Assembly: GCA_014873095.1 (NCBI GenBank)
Contig: CP050848.1
Location: 4,957,850-5,021,849, forward strand
Reading direction: 5' to 3'
DNA: 64,000 nt
Origin: Planctomycetales bacterium ZRK34
GTDB lineage: Bacteria > Planctomycetota > Phycisphaerae > Phycisphaerales > Zrk34
Every line of letters starts with the position of its first letter. The first letter of the stretch is position 1. Under the pieces are notes generated by a model, which saw only the letters and a list, made by a program, of their open reading frames with translations, did not search any database and was not told the origin of the DNA. Made by a program: the position numbers and the translations under genes. Shown here one piece after another: positions 36,844 to 47,103 of this stretch.

Positions 36844-36884
36844 ACAGGCGCCATCGGATCGTATCAGCCCCCGGTGGCGTCTGT
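36844..36884. terminator. Hairpin between convergent genes
   Basis: ACAGGCGCCA (36844-36853) pairs with TGGCGTCTGT (36875-36884), with one G-T pair, and TCATTT follows. It lies between the rhamnosidase and the convergent unknown gene. Confidence 0.45.
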
Positions 36885-37988
36885 TCATTTACGTGTGGTC
36901 TGCGGATCAGCGACCGGTTCGAAGTAGGCATTGAGAATGTTGACGACACCTTCGGGCCCGCGGTGGCCGTAGTCTTCACCATACCACCGGCTCAGACGGT
37001 CCAGGCGATCGCGCTCGGTCTGCTCGTCTGTCCGATGATGTTTGATCCACTCAGCGGCCCGTTGGCGGATGCATTGGGCGATGTCGTCACGCATCGGCTG
37101 GGCGACCCAGCCGGGGTTGAACGCTTCATTGAAATGTTGACTGATGAAGGCGGCGACCCAGTCGTCTTTCGCAAGGGGGTTCCACTGCCACAGGCCATCG
37201 TCGAGCATCAGCATCGGCGGGCGTGTGATCTTGCCGACCACGACGGGCTCGGTCAGGTTCAGATAGAACTTCATGCCAGCGTAGTTGGCGGCGAGGTCAG
37301 CGTTGCTGTAGGCGCCGGTCCACCATTGTCCCGCCCAGGTTTTTTCCGACTCGACGCCCCAGTCGACGGCGATCTTGCGGGCTTCTTCATTCGTCTTGCC
37401 GGCAGCGCGGGCATCGCGATACAGGCGATAATACTTGTGACCCTGTTGGATAAAGTGTCCGATTTTGTCAGTGCCTTGCTGCACACCGTGCAATTGGATT
37501 GTCGGCGCCATCGCAGCAACCAGCAGCGGCTTGTACCACAGCACCTCTGCATAGATCGAGCGGATGCACGACACGTCGAAACGTGCCGGCTGTTCGGTGA
37601 AATCCGTTTCGCGCACCCACCGCTCCAACCGGGTTTCAGGCATGCCATGAGCGATGTCGTTGAACAATGCATCAGCGATGACGTTCGGTTGTTGCAGTGA
37701 CTGGATCTGTTTGTTCAGACCATTTCGATCATGTTCATCTTGAGCACTGTCAAGCTGATGGCGCAGCGTGTTGATCTTCTGGTTTGTACGCTGGATCGCT
37801 CGATCGATTGCCTTGTGAAAATACTCATCGACCTGTGGACCAAGGTCGGCCAACGGGCGGGGCGGCAGGGTGAATTGATCGGTTTCGAGCGCTCTGACCG
37901 GCGCGATGCCGAGCGCTGACCCGCAAATAAAAGACGCTGCCAGCACCAGTCGTATGGGCATCGATAAATCCACGAAAGTACGCATCAT
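36885..37988 (-). CDS. Unknown exported protein with YfiM/DUF2279-like stretch
   Basis: About 367 residues from the double ATG at 37988. The N-terminus contains an export signal (MPIRLVLAASFICGSALGIAPVRA), then a coiled-coil segment around 55-85 (INTLRHQLDSAQDEHDRNGLNKQIQSLQ). The middle reads GTDKIGHFIQQGHKYYRLYRDARAAG, then YSNADLAANYAGMKFYLNL, a spacing like the DKIGHF and S.AD..AN..G pattern of YfiM/DUF2279 outer membrane lipoproteins. The assignment is weak and the function unknown. ATG 37961 at MPIRLV is an alternative start. Confidence 0.7.
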   Translation of the reverse strand: MMRTFVDLSMPIRLVLAASFICGSALGIAPVRALETDQFTLPPRPLADLGPQVDEYFHKAIDRAIQRTNQKINTLRHQLDSAQDEHDRNGLNKQIQSLQQPNVIADALFNDIAHGMPETRLERWVRETDFTEQPARFDVSCIRSIYAEVLWYKPLLVAAMAPTIQLHGVQQGTDKIGHFIQQGHKYYRLYRDARAAGKTNEEARKIAVDWGVESEKTWAGQWWTGAYSNADLAANYAGMKFYLNLTEPVVVGKITRPPMLMLDDGLWQWNPLAKDDWVAAFISQHFNEAFNPGWVAQPMRDDIAQCIRQRAAEWIKHHRTDEQTERDRLDRLSRWYGEDYGHRGPEGVVNILNAYFEPVADPQTTRK

Positions 37989-38054
37989 GCAATTATACGT
38001 TTGCCGCTGAATACCGGTTGCGATCAAGTGCCGGCCGCCGTGGCGTCGAGCATG

Positions 38055-38081
38055 AAAAAACCCGCCGACGGCCGGCGGGTT
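38055..38081 (-). terminator. Intrinsic terminator of the Gfo/Idh/MocA gene
   Basis: Read on the minus strand, AACCCGCCG and CGGCGGGTT form a 9-bp stem followed by TTTTTT. It lies 33 bp beyond the stop of the oxidoreductase gene. Confidence 0.85.
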
Positions 38082-38113
38082 GTGTGATAGTCGGTGAATG
38101 CCCGGGGGGCGGC

Positions 38114-39400
<1,287 letters not shown>

Positions 39401-39510
39401 ACTGCAAACCTCCAGGATGTGTGAGAGCGGTGGATGCAATGGCGGCGGGTTAAGGATATGATAATGCCAACCCCGCCGCATTTCCATATCACCGTCTGTT
39501 GGAGTCGACC

Positions 39511-40428
39511 ATGTTGAACCACGCGTTGCCGCGTCGCGGTTTTCTGCGGGCCGCGGCCATGTGTCTTGGAGCCTCGATGGCTGTGCAATGTCTTTCATCG
39601 TCTGTTTTCGGGCAGGTGACCGACCGCCGAATCTACAAGTCGTTGAAATACGGCATGTTCAAGGCTGAGAAAGGCCAGTCCATGACCGACAGCTTCAAGC
39701 AACTCAAAGCCTGCGGATTCGACGGCGTCGAACTCGGCACGCCCGGCATCAATATCGCCGAAGTGGTCAAAGCACGCGATGAGGCGGGCCTGGTGATCGA
39801 TGGCACGGTGATCAGCTCCCATTGGAGCATCCGTCATTCAGACCCGAACCCGGAGGTCCGCGCCAAGGCGCTGGATGATCTGAAAAAGGCGATCCGTGAA
39901 ACCCACGCTGTCGGCGGGTCGAGCGTGCTGCTGGTCGTCGGCCACGGCAAGGACGGCGCCGAGCAGGAAGTCTGGAATCGCTCCATGGAAAACATCCGCA
40001 AAGCGCTGCCGCTGGCGGCGTGGTACGGAATGACCATCGCGGTCGAAAACGTGTGGAATCATTTTCTCTACGAGCACGGCGGGCCGAGCGATCAATCCGC
40101 CGACAAGCTCGTCAAGTACATCGATGAATTCGATTCGCCGTGGGTCGGTGTGCACTACGACATCGGCAACCACTGGAAATATTCACAGCCGGCGGACTGG
40201 ATTCGCACGCTCGGCCATCGCATCGTCAAACTCGACGTCAAAGGGTTCAGCCGCAAGAACGACAAGTTCACCAAGATCGGCGAAGGCGATCTGCCCTGGG
40301 CCGAAGTGCGCCAGGCGCTGGCGGATATCGAGTACACCGGCTGGGCGGCGGCGGAAGTCGGCGGCGGCGGACTCGATCGCATGCGCGAAGTCGCCGGCAA
40401 TCTCGACAAGCATCTGCTGGACCAGTGA
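39511..40428 (+). CDS. Tat-exported sugar phosphate isomerase/epimerase-like TIM barrel
   Basis: A 305-residue xylose-isomerase-like TIM-barrel protein. The start carries a twin-arginine signal (PRRGFLRAAAMCLGASMAVQ). Barrel marks are FDGVELGTPG, VISSHWSI, TIAVENVWNHFLY with a metal-ligand Glu, VGVHYDIGNHWKY with Asp, VKLDVKGFS and GWAAAEVGGG with Glu. GGAG upstream supports ATG 39511. It is transcribed away from the oxidoreductase and the two may act on the same sugar. Confidence 0.9.
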   Translation: MLNHALPRRGFLRAAAMCLGASMAVQCLSSSVFGQVTDRRIYKSLKYGMFKAEKGQSMTDSFKQLKACGFDGVELGTPGINIAEVVKARDEAGLVIDGTVISSHWSIRHSDPNPEVRAKALDDLKKAIRETHAVGGSSVLLVVGHGKDGAEQEVWNRSMENIRKALPLAAWYGMTIAVENVWNHFLYEHGGPSDQSADKLVKYIDEFDSPWVGVHYDIGNHWKYSQPADWIRTLGHRIVKLDVKGFSRKNDKFTKIGEGDLPWAEVRQALADIEYTGWAAAEVGGGGLDRMREVAGNLDKHLLDQ

Positions 40429-40460
40429 TGTGAATGACTGACAGATTCGTGCGCGTGAGT

Positions 40461-40527
40461 TGTGGCACAGCCGCCCCCGGCTGTGCTGAAGGTTGCGATC
40501 GCACAGCCGAGGGCGGCTGTGCCACAG
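40461..40527. repeat. 67-bp double-hairpin REP/BIME-like element, copy D
   Basis: Same arms and 67-bp length as copies A-C, with spacer TGAAGGTTGCGATC. It lies between the convergent isomerase and GH127 genes, the same context as copy A. Confidence 0.9.
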
Positions 40528-40576
40528 GTTTGCAACCGATCATACCTTGCACATGGGCCTGATCCGCATGTGCGGG

Positions 40577-42979
40577 TCACTCGACTTTCCACTCGAGGAT
40601 GCCGCCGGAGAACTTATCGCGCAGCTTCACGTTCAAACGCAGTGCGTCGGCCGTGACCGGGTCAAACTCGACGCGGTTGTATTTGTTCTGTTCAACGCCG
40701 AACTCGCCGTGGGCGTCGACCGGTTGCCACTTGCCGTCGACTCGGGCTGACAGCGACCACGACTGCGGCACGCGGCACTGCCCGGCGCCGGTGTCGTCGA
40801 ACCAGTAAACTTCGACGCTGGAGATTTCATGCGGTTTATCGAAGTTGTACTGGACCCATTCCTCCGTGCCGCGGTGGTTCCACCAGGTCAGTCGCGGGAT
40901 GCGTTGATCATTGGAGAATTCGGGCTCGATTTCGTCGTTCATCGCGGCGGTGGAGTCCGACTTGTTATGGAATGAGGCGGTCGCCACGGAGCGATTGGCG
41001 ATCGTCGGGGCCGGCAGGGGGCGGGCGTGTTCGACATCACGGGCGAGCCAGACAGCCATCGGGGTGCGTTCGCGATGAGCCCATGCGTAGTATGGGATCA
41101 ACGTGATGGGAACTGAGCGGGTCTGTTGCTCGCCTTGCTCGTTGATGTAGGTTTCATCAGCTTGGGCGCGGAGGACGGTGATGCCCCCGAGGGTTTTCGG
41201 TTGGTGCTCGGGGGTGAAGTCAGCCGCGTCGTTGACGATCAGGTGTTGGACTTCGCTGCTGATCTGATCGATGCCTTCGGCGCAGTACACGATCGGGCCG
41301 CGTTCGATGGCGACGAGACCGCGGTCGGCTTCGACCTGCTCGCTGGCGAGCACACGGCGGACCGACATCGGCAGATCGAGTTCGACGACATCGCCCGGCT
41401 TCCATGTGCGATCGATCGACGCATAGCCATCAACAAGATCAGGCGTGATGGGCTGGCCGTTGACGCGGATTGTCCATGCCGAGGATGAGTCGTCGGCATA
41501 GCGGTACAGGTCGCTGGGCACCGGCTGCGAGCGCGCCCACCCGGGGATGCGCACGTTGAGCGTGAACCGGCGAGCTTCGGCCGGTGAGACGGTGATCTTC
41601 ACGCGACTGTCCCACGGGTAGCTGGTGCGTTGGGCGATCGTCACGGGCTGGCCGGCCAGTTCGATCTCCGCCTGATTGTCGATGAAGAGATTCACGTAGA
41701 GCGATTGCTCGCGCCGCGCGTAGATGTACCCCGGGATCGACGGGATAAAACGCACCACGTTCACCGGACAGCACGACGTGTTGAACCACGGATGGCGCTC
41801 ATCGCCGCGGCTGGCCAACGGATTCGGGTAGAAAAAGCGATCGCCGGACAGCGACACGCCGCTGAGAAAACCGTTGTAGATGGTTCGTTCGAGCACATCG
41901 ATGTATTTTGCGTCGCCGTGCAGGAGAAACATGCGCTGGTTGAACATCGCATTGGCCACGGCGGCGCAGGTTTCGTTGTAGGCTGAGGCGTTGGGCAGTT
42001 CATAGGCGTCGCCGAAGGCTTCGCCGCGGTGGCGGGCGCCGATGCCGCCGGTGATGTAGAGCTTGCGGGCGACGATGTCGTGCCAGATGCGATCGATGGC
42101 CTGCGTGTAGGCGACATCGCCGGTCAGCGCGGCCACATCGGCGATGCCGGTGTACAGATACACGGCGCGGACGGCATGGCCGACGGCTTCGGATTGATCG
42201 ACGATCGGCTTGTGATCCTGACAATACTCGCCGTAGATTTCACGCAGGTCTTCGCGGCCGCGCATGTCGATGAAGAACTTCGCCTGGTCGAGGTACTTGC
42301 GATCGCCGGTGGCGTGATACAGGCGGACAAGCCCGATCTCAATTTCCTCGTGGCCGGGCACATCGATGCGTTGGTCTTCGTTCGGGCCGAACACTTTGCA
42401 GACGAGGTCGGCGTTTTTGATGGCGACATCGAGAAAGCTACGCTTGCCGGTCGCCTGGTGATGCGCGACGGCGGCTTCATACATGTGGCCGACGTTGTAT
42501 AGCTCGTGACTGACGCGAAGATTCGACCAGCGCTCGGGGCCGATGCCCTTGTTCTTGTCGTTGAGCGTTCGGGCGCAGTAGAGGTAGCCGTCGTCTTCCT
42601 GCGCCGCGGCGATTTTGGCGATCAGGTCATCGAGATAGGCATCGAGCTTCGGGTCAGGCTTCAGCGAGAGCGCGTAGCTGGCGCCTTCGATGACTTTGAA
42701 CACATCCGAATCGTTATAGAAGATGCCCTGAAAGGGGCCGTCTTCAAGCCCGCCGGCCCGGGCGAAGTTGGCGATGCGGCCGGTCTGGTCGCATTTGTCG
42801 AAATCGTACGGCACCGTGACCTGGCGGTTGGTCGCCAGACGCGGCGCCCAGAATCCGCGATCGATCTGCACCGCGGTAAACGGCACCTGGTCAATCACGG
42901 AATCTGATGGTTGTGCATGAGCCGGCAGGCTCAGGGCGGCCAAACCCGACAGCAGTATTGCAACGAGCATGAATCGCAT
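40577..42979 (-). CDS. Secreted GH127-type beta-L-arabinofuranosidase
   Basis: An 800-residue protein starting at ATG 42979 with a signal peptide (RFMLVAILLSGLAALSLPAHAQ) and GGAG upstream. The alpha/alpha barrel is of the GH127/DUF1680 family: FYNDSDVFKVIEGASYAL, DDGYLYCARTL, RVSHELYNVGHMYEAAVAHHQATG, LYITGGIGARHRGEAFGDAYELPN, YNETCAAVANAMFN and WFNTSCCPVNVVRF, giving the catalytic Cys region and Zn-binding cysteines. The last 100 residues resemble an F5/8-type C domain (VQYNFDKPHEISSVEVYWFDD). It should remove terminal L-arabinofuranose from plant or algal glycans. Confidence 0.92.
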   Translation of the reverse strand: MRFMLVAILLSGLAALSLPAHAQPSDSVIDQVPFTAVQIDRGFWAPRLATNRQVTVPYDFDKCDQTGRIANFARAGGLEDGPFQGIFYNDSDVFKVIEGASYALSLKPDPKLDAYLDDLIAKIAAAQEDDGYLYCARTLNDKNKGIGPERWSNLRVSHELYNVGHMYEAAVAHHQATGKRSFLDVAIKNADLVCKVFGPNEDQRIDVPGHEEIEIGLVRLYHATGDRKYLDQAKFFIDMRGREDLREIYGEYCQDHKPIVDQSEAVGHAVRAVYLYTGIADVAALTGDVAYTQAIDRIWHDIVARKLYITGGIGARHRGEAFGDAYELPNASAYNETCAAVANAMFNQRMFLLHGDAKYIDVLERTIYNGFLSGVSLSGDRFFYPNPLASRGDERHPWFNTSCCPVNVVRFIPSIPGYIYARREQSLYVNLFIDNQAEIELAGQPVTIAQRTSYPWDSRVKITVSPAEARRFTLNVRIPGWARSQPVPSDLYRYADDSSSAWTIRVNGQPITPDLVDGYASIDRTWKPGDVVELDLPMSVRRVLASEQVEADRGLVAIERGPIVYCAEGIDQISSEVQHLIVNDAADFTPEHQPKTLGGITVLRAQADETYINEQGEQQTRSVPITLIPYYAWAHRERTPMAVWLARDVEHARPLPAPTIANRSVATASFHNKSDSTAAMNDEIEPEFSNDQRIPRLTWWNHRGTEEWVQYNFDKPHEISSVEVYWFDDTGAGQCRVPQSWSLSARVDGKWQPVDAHGEFGVEQNKYNRVEFDPVTADALRLNVKLRDKFSGGILEWKVE

Positions 42980-43177
42980 GAGGGTGTCTCCGATCAGTAT
43001 CGCGCGCCGAGAATCAAACCTGTGTCGCAAGAAGGGACCTCTTGTGTAAAACATATCATACGCCTCGCGCACTGCCTCGCCAGATCGCATGCGCGTATTA
43101 CACAACCACGTGATTCAGGCTCATGCCCAAACCACGTGGTTGGTGTTTGTCGGATGGTGTTGTGGAAGCGGGGCGGT

Positions 43178-43984
43178 TTACGCGGCGCCGGCGGAGTTTT
43201 GTCGGGCGCGGGGGGATGTGTTGGCGGCGCCCGGTTGGCGCAGCGTCACACCGGCGCGCTTCAGGCGGCGGCGGACCGTCGTCTCGTTGACGCCGAACTG
43301 GCGTGAAATCACACGCGAGCCTTTGCCCGTCTGGTAAAGCTGAATCCACTGTCGGACCATCGCTTCGGTGACCGTCACACGCTTGGCGCCGCGCATCTTG
43401 ATGCCCGCCCGTCCCAGGGCGTACTGCACACTGTACGGATGGAGTTTGTACTGCCGCGCAATCTGGTTGACGGATTGACCGGCCTGATACATTTCCAACC
43501 ACTTGGGCAGCAGGCGGGCGTACTTGGACTTTTCGATCGGTTGCTTCTTGCCCGGTCGCCCCGGCGGCCGACCACGCTTGCCGGGGGTGACCCCGAGCTT
43601 GCGCAGCGTGTAAGACACGGTTTGAATGCTGACATGATGCTCGGCGGCGATTTCCGCCAGCGTCGCGCCGTCCTGGTAAGACTTTTTCCAGCGTGCGACC
43701 ATCGCGGCATCGGCAATGGGCTTGCGGCCTCGTCTCTTTTGCACGGTGGCTCCTTGTCGTTGATTGACCCTGGTCAGTGTCGAGTACCCGGTGTCATCGC
43801 GCCCGACCCGGCGCCGGGGCGATATCTCGTCATTGTTCTGGCGGGAGGTTGTATCGAGGTGTATGCGCACGACATCGATGTTCAAGTCGTACGCCGAAGC
43901 AATCATCGCCGCGGACATGCCCGCCTGGTGAAGGCGTTGCCACTTATTGAGAATCCGCCGCGGCGGCGTTCGTCTGTTAGGCAT
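43178..43984 (-). CDS. DNA-binding protein with four tandem helix-turn-helix units and AT-hook-like linkers
   Basis: A 268-residue, very basic protein built from four similar units at about residues 11-46, 95-132, 158-195 and 209-246. The last three read close to W..xYQxGxSxxxIAxxxxVxxxTVxxxLxxxGV, a Hin/resolvase-like helix-turn-helix; the first is more diverged. Linkers carry KRRGRKPI and KRGRPPGRPGKK, which look like AT-hooks. There is no recombinase or nuclease domain. It stands alone, following the PEP-CTERM gene on the same strand. It could be a regulator or a chromatin protein binding several adjacent sites. Confidence 0.75.
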   Translation of the reverse strand: MPNRRTPPRRILNKWQRLHQAGMSAAMIASAYDLNIDVVRIHLDTTSRQNNDEISPRRRVGRDDTGYSTLTRVNQRQGATVQKRRGRKPIADAAMVARWKKSYQDGATLAEIAAEHHVSIQTVSYTLRKLGVTPGKRGRPPGRPGKKQPIEKSKYARLLPKWLEMYQAGQSVNQIARQYKLHPYSVQYALGRAGIKMRGAKRVTVTEAMVRQWIQLYQTGKGSRVISRQFGVNETTVRRRLKRAGVTLRQPGAANTSPRARQNSAGAA

Positions 43985-44153
43985 GGGGACGCTTCCCGCA
44001 GAGTATTTATTCCGCCGCAGGAAGGTCGGTCATGACGATCCGCACGGCGTGGTACGCACCTCGAACAAACCAAAACTCTAGAACGATTTACGCGTTCTTC
44101 GGCTTGTCCTGAAGGGACGCTCGTGCAGGAGAGTCCAAGACAATACAAAACTA

Positions 44154-44188
44154 ATCCCAACGCCTGTATATTAGGCAATTCGTGGGAT
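44154..44188 (-). terminator. Possible terminator after the PEP-CTERM gene
   Basis: ATCCCA (44154-44159) pairs with TGGGAT (44183-44188), with an inner GCCT/AGGC pair; on the minus strand the stem is followed by TAGTTTTG. It lies in the 240-bp gap before the four-HTH gene. Confidence 0.4.
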
Positions 44189-44223
44189 GAGTGCAATAAT
44201 TTGTTTCAAAATGAAAATATTCG

Positions 44224-45189
44224 TCACGCCCGATGCCGGCGAACCATGCCGCCGACCATCGCCGCCGCGAGTATCAACCCGGTCGACGGTTCGGGGACGG
44301 TGGCATATACCGCGATGCCCACCGGCTTGAAATCAGCGAAAAAACCGTTCGGAAGCAGCGTCGTGCTGCTGCTGTCAAGATCGTAGCTGACCACCTTGCC
44401 CTGAACAGAATCGTTGAACGACCCGGGGCCGGCAGCCACGATATTGCCATCATCGTCCAAGGCGATGCCGTACAGCGTTCCGGGTGACGGCGTAGTTGCC
44501 AAGGTCTGCAAGAAGCCATCCCACTGAACAATCATCGAGCCCGCCGCGATGTAGAGTGTGCCATCGCCGGCAACAGCTACGTCTCGTGAATTTGTCACCG
44601 TGGTTAAAAGCGTATGGTTGCCGGTGATCGGATCAACGGACACAATCGAGCCCGTGTCCTGGACGGCCACGATAATCGCACCACTACTCGGATCAATCGC
44701 AACACCGTATGGCGTATTGCCAGTGATCAGATCAGAACCGCTGGTCGGTGTAATCGACGTGACTGTCAGGCCGTCGGAAGAAACTCGATAGATCGCACCA
44801 AGATTGCTGTCCGTGACAATGAATGAGCCATCGCCTTCAAGCGCAATACCCGCGGGCGTGGTCAGACCGTTGGCGCCGACGGTGGCAAAAAGAGTTTGAT
44901 TTCCGGTGACCGGATCAATTTGCAGGATGCCGCGGGACGTACCGGCATTGGCGACGAAAATCTGCCCGGCGCCGTTGATGATCGCATGGGTGGCTACGCC
45001 CAGTTTGTCGTTGGAACTGATGGTTTGCGGGCTGAGCGTATCGGTCGGATCGACAAGCCAGATTTTGTTGTTCTGGTCGTCCACGACGACGATGTCGCCG
45101 TAGTTGAGTGCGGCCGCTTGGACCGCGCCGCCGAAGAACATGCATGCAATGACAACAATAGCCCCGAGGGCAAACCAGAACTTCTGCAT
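44224..45189 (-). CDS. PEP-CTERM beta-propeller (NHL-like) exported protein
   Basis: A 321-residue protein with a signal peptide (FWFALGAIVVIACMFFGGAVQA), about six repeats of a beta-propeller (GIALEGDGSFIVTDSNLGAIYRVSSDG, GVAIDPSSGAIIVAVQDTGSIVSVDPITG) and a C-terminal sorting signal VPEPSTGLILAAAMVGG followed by RRHRA. PEP-CTERM proteins are processed by exosortase and linked to surface polysaccharide. No exosortase gene is present here. A TTG 21 bp upstream is in frame. The ligand is unknown. Confidence 0.9.
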   Translation of the reverse strand: MQKFWFALGAIVVIACMFFGGAVQAAALNYGDIVVVDDQNNKIWLVDPTDTLSPQTISSNDKLGVATHAIINGAGQIFVANAGTSRGILQIDPVTGNQTLFATVGANGLTTPAGIALEGDGSFIVTDSNLGAIYRVSSDGLTVTSITPTSGSDLITGNTPYGVAIDPSSGAIIVAVQDTGSIVSVDPITGNHTLLTTVTNSRDVAVAGDGTLYIAAGSMIVQWDGFLQTLATTPSPGTLYGIALDDDGNIVAAGPGSFNDSVQGKVVSYDLDSSSTTLLPNGFFADFKPVGIAVYATVPEPSTGLILAAAMVGGMVRRHRA

Positions 45190-45601
45190 CGTGCTGCGCC
45201 TTTCTTTCAATTCCTGGGGCCGGCTGGCGACCCACTGTTGGCCCGCGGTTTCTCACGCCGCGAGCCGCACCTTTTCCGATAACATAACTGCCGCCGAGGA
45301 CTGATGTCAATGCATTTGTTGGTAAAAAATGGAAATTGCTTGCCTCGTCGATGACCCGGGTCGATAATGTGTATAGCACGTGAGCAAACGGCTGATCGGT
45401 CGCGGGAAAACCCCGTAGTGCTCGGCCGCAAGCAGCGTGCTCCGCATCGGCGTAGGTCGCCGAGCGAGCGTGTCCCGGAGACGAACCGGGATGTGGATCA
45501 TCCGGCGGCGAAATGCCCGTTCTTCTCTCGATTCCCCGAATGGTTCGGGGCAGAGACTTCCGACGGGCGGACTCGCGACGGCTGGAGCTAACCGATTCTC
45601 C
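45190..45601. other. 412-bp region with no convincing gene
   Basis: Both strands have open frames up to about 136 codons, but their Arg/Ser/Pro composition and lack of ribosome sites suggest shadows. Read on the minus strand it directly follows a sequence identical to the canonical 16S rRNA 3' tail, so it could be old rRNA-flanking DNA. Confidence 0.4.
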
Positions 45602-45616
45602 AAGGAGGTGATCCAG
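45602..45616 (+). promoter_or_regulatory. 15-nt perfect anti-16S-tail (extended Shine-Dalgarno) sequence
   Basis: AAGGAGGTGATCCAG is exactly complementary to the near-universal 3' end of bacterial 16S rRNA, CTGGATCACCTCCTT. On the plus strand it would be an unusually long ribosome site with 7 bp between AAGGAGG and a GTG. On the minus strand it could be a remnant of a 16S gene end, but the sequence before it does not read as 16S. Confidence 0.6.
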
Positions 45617-45657
45617 TGTCTAACGAATGTTTCTGTAGGAAGGGACTGTGCCAATAG
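45616..45657 (+). CDS. Possible 13-residue cysteine-containing peptide
   Basis: GTG opens MSNECFCRKGLCQ before a TAG stop, placed at ideal spacing after the perfect Shine-Dalgarno match. A strong terminator follows about 45 bp downstream. Three cysteines in 13 residues is unusual. It could equally be a non-coding stretch, so the call rests on the ribosome site and terminator alone. Confidence 0.25.
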   Translation: MSNECFCRKGLCQ

Positions 45658-45668
45658 GCGGTCCGACG

Positions 45669-45736
45669 GGACTGTCTGGACAGTCCACCCCACGGTTTTT
45701 GGACCCGGCGCCATCACGCGTCGGGTCCTTTTTTTT
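45669..45736 (+). terminator. Hairpin and strong intrinsic terminator overlapping the NDH-2 3' end
   Basis: GGACTGTC and GACAGTCC (45669-45686) form a tight hairpin. Then GGACCCG (45701-45707) pairs with CGGGTCC (45722-45728), followed by eight T. The second hairpin lies inside the last codons of the convergent NDH-2 gene. It implies a plus-strand transcript from the 45.2-45.7 kb gap. Confidence 0.65.
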
Positions 45737-47039
45737 CGTGATCATCCGCGGCGGCATCGACATGCGAATGCGGCCGGTTGTGGATGCCGAGTTGTACGTA
45801 GTCCCGGCGAAAGAACCAGTCCAGCGTCCAATCGAGCATGACGCGAAGGCTTCGCCCGATGCCGGGCATTTTCAGCAGGTAGACCGTGCGCCACAGGAAC
45901 CACGCCGGCAGGCCGGACAGTCGCAACCCCATCAAGCCGGCTACACCGTCGCGATCGCCCAGCGGGGCGATCATACCCTGGCTGCGATACACCAGCGGTT
46001 CGGGCTCGCTGCCGCGCAGCACCCGCAGAATGTTGCGCCCGGCTTGCTGACCTTCACGTACCGCGTGCTGGGCGGTCGGGGGATAGGCGTGACCCTCAGG
46101 GTCGACATTCACGGCACTGTCGCCGATCGCCCAGGCGTGGTCGTGCCCCTGAATGCGCAGGTCGGGTTCGCACAGCACATAGCCGCGCTGGTCGCAGGGC
46201 ACATCCAGCGCATCGATCAGCGGACTCGGCGCGATGCCCGCCGTCCAGATGAGTGTCATCGTGTCGATACGGCCGGCCTGTTTGAGCTCGACGGATTCAG
46301 CATGGATTTGTGTGGCGGTGTCCTTGAGGTGGATTTCGACACCACGCCGGCGAAGCTGTTTCATCGCGTAGTCAGACAGTGATTCATCGAGCGTGTTGAG
46401 GATGCGATCTTCATGATCGACGAGCACGACGCGGATGTCATCGGGCTGGATATTGCGGTAGTCGCGCGTCGCCCGGCGCAGCAGATCGTTGAACTCGCCG
46501 GCCACCTCGACGCCGGTGTAGTTGGCCCCGACGATGACGAACGTCAGCATGGCGCGCCGGCGATCTGCATCCGGGCAGTCCTCGGCCTGTTCGAGCATGG
46601 CGATGGCGCGGTCGCGCAGGGCGATCGCTTCGCCGATGGATTTGATCGAGTAGCCGTGGTCCCGCAGGCCGGGGACATCCGGCAGTTGTGTCACCGAGCC
46701 GGGCGCCAGGACGACATGGTCGTATTCGAGATCGTAGGTTTCACCGAGCATGGTGCGGTAGGTCACGCGGCGGGCTTCGAAGTCGATGCCGTTCGCCGTG
46801 CCCATGTGAAGCTCGGCCCCGGGTGCAAACCGGCGCAGCGGCACGACTGCGTGGCGCGGCTCAAGCGCCCCCGTCCCGGCTTCGATCAGCAGGGGGGTGA
46901 AGGCGAAGTAGTTGGTCTGATTGATCAGGCGGACGCGGATCTCATCCGGCCGACTGCGACGCAACAGCATGTGCGCACAGTACGCTCCGGCAAAGCCTCC
47001 GCCGATGATCACGATGGTTTTCGGTTGCTGCGGTGACAT
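45714..47039 (-). CDS. ndh: Type II NADH:quinone dehydrogenase-like flavoprotein
   Basis: A 441-residue FAD-dependent oxidoreductase that would pass electrons from NADH to quinone without pumping protons. The FAD site IVIIGGGFAGAYCAHMLLR, the LINQTNYFAFTPLL motif, the NADH-binding FVIVGANYTGVEVAGEFNDLL and the second FAD contact HDHAWAIGDSA are all present. The C-terminal amphipathic region FLWRTVYLLKMPGIGRSLRVMLDWTLDWFFRRD attaches it to the membrane. ATG 47039 is chosen over a GTG 12 bp upstream. The last lysines are coded by the terminator T run. Confidence 0.93.
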   Translation of the reverse strand: MSPQQPKTIVIIGGGFAGAYCAHMLLRRSRPDEIRVRLINQTNYFAFTPLLIEAGTGALEPRHAVVPLRRFAPGAELHMGTANGIDFEARRVTYRTMLGETYDLEYDHVVLAPGSVTQLPDVPGLRDHGYSIKSIGEAIALRDRAIAMLEQAEDCPDADRRRAMLTFVIVGANYTGVEVAGEFNDLLRRATRDYRNIQPDDIRVVLVDHEDRILNTLDESLSDYAMKQLRRRGVEIHLKDTATQIHAESVELKQAGRIDTMTLIWTAGIAPSPLIDALDVPCDQRGYVLCEPDLRIQGHDHAWAIGDSAVNVDPEGHAYPPTAQHAVREGQQAGRNILRVLRGSEPEPLVYRSQGMIAPLGDRDGVAGLMGLRLSGLPAWFLWRTVYLLKMPGIGRSLRVMLDWTLDWFFRRDYVQLGIHNRPHSHVDAAADDHEKKGPDA

Positions 47040-47103
47040 CACGACTATCACAGCATATGACGCTGGAGCCGGCAGTCACATAGGGAATTTGAGGATGCTG
47101 ACT

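Noticed and set aside
45307..45717. 136-codon minus-strand ORF between the PEP-CTERM and NDH-2 genes
   Set aside because: It runs through the 16S-tail-like motif and the terminator, has no ribosome site and has a random-looking composition.
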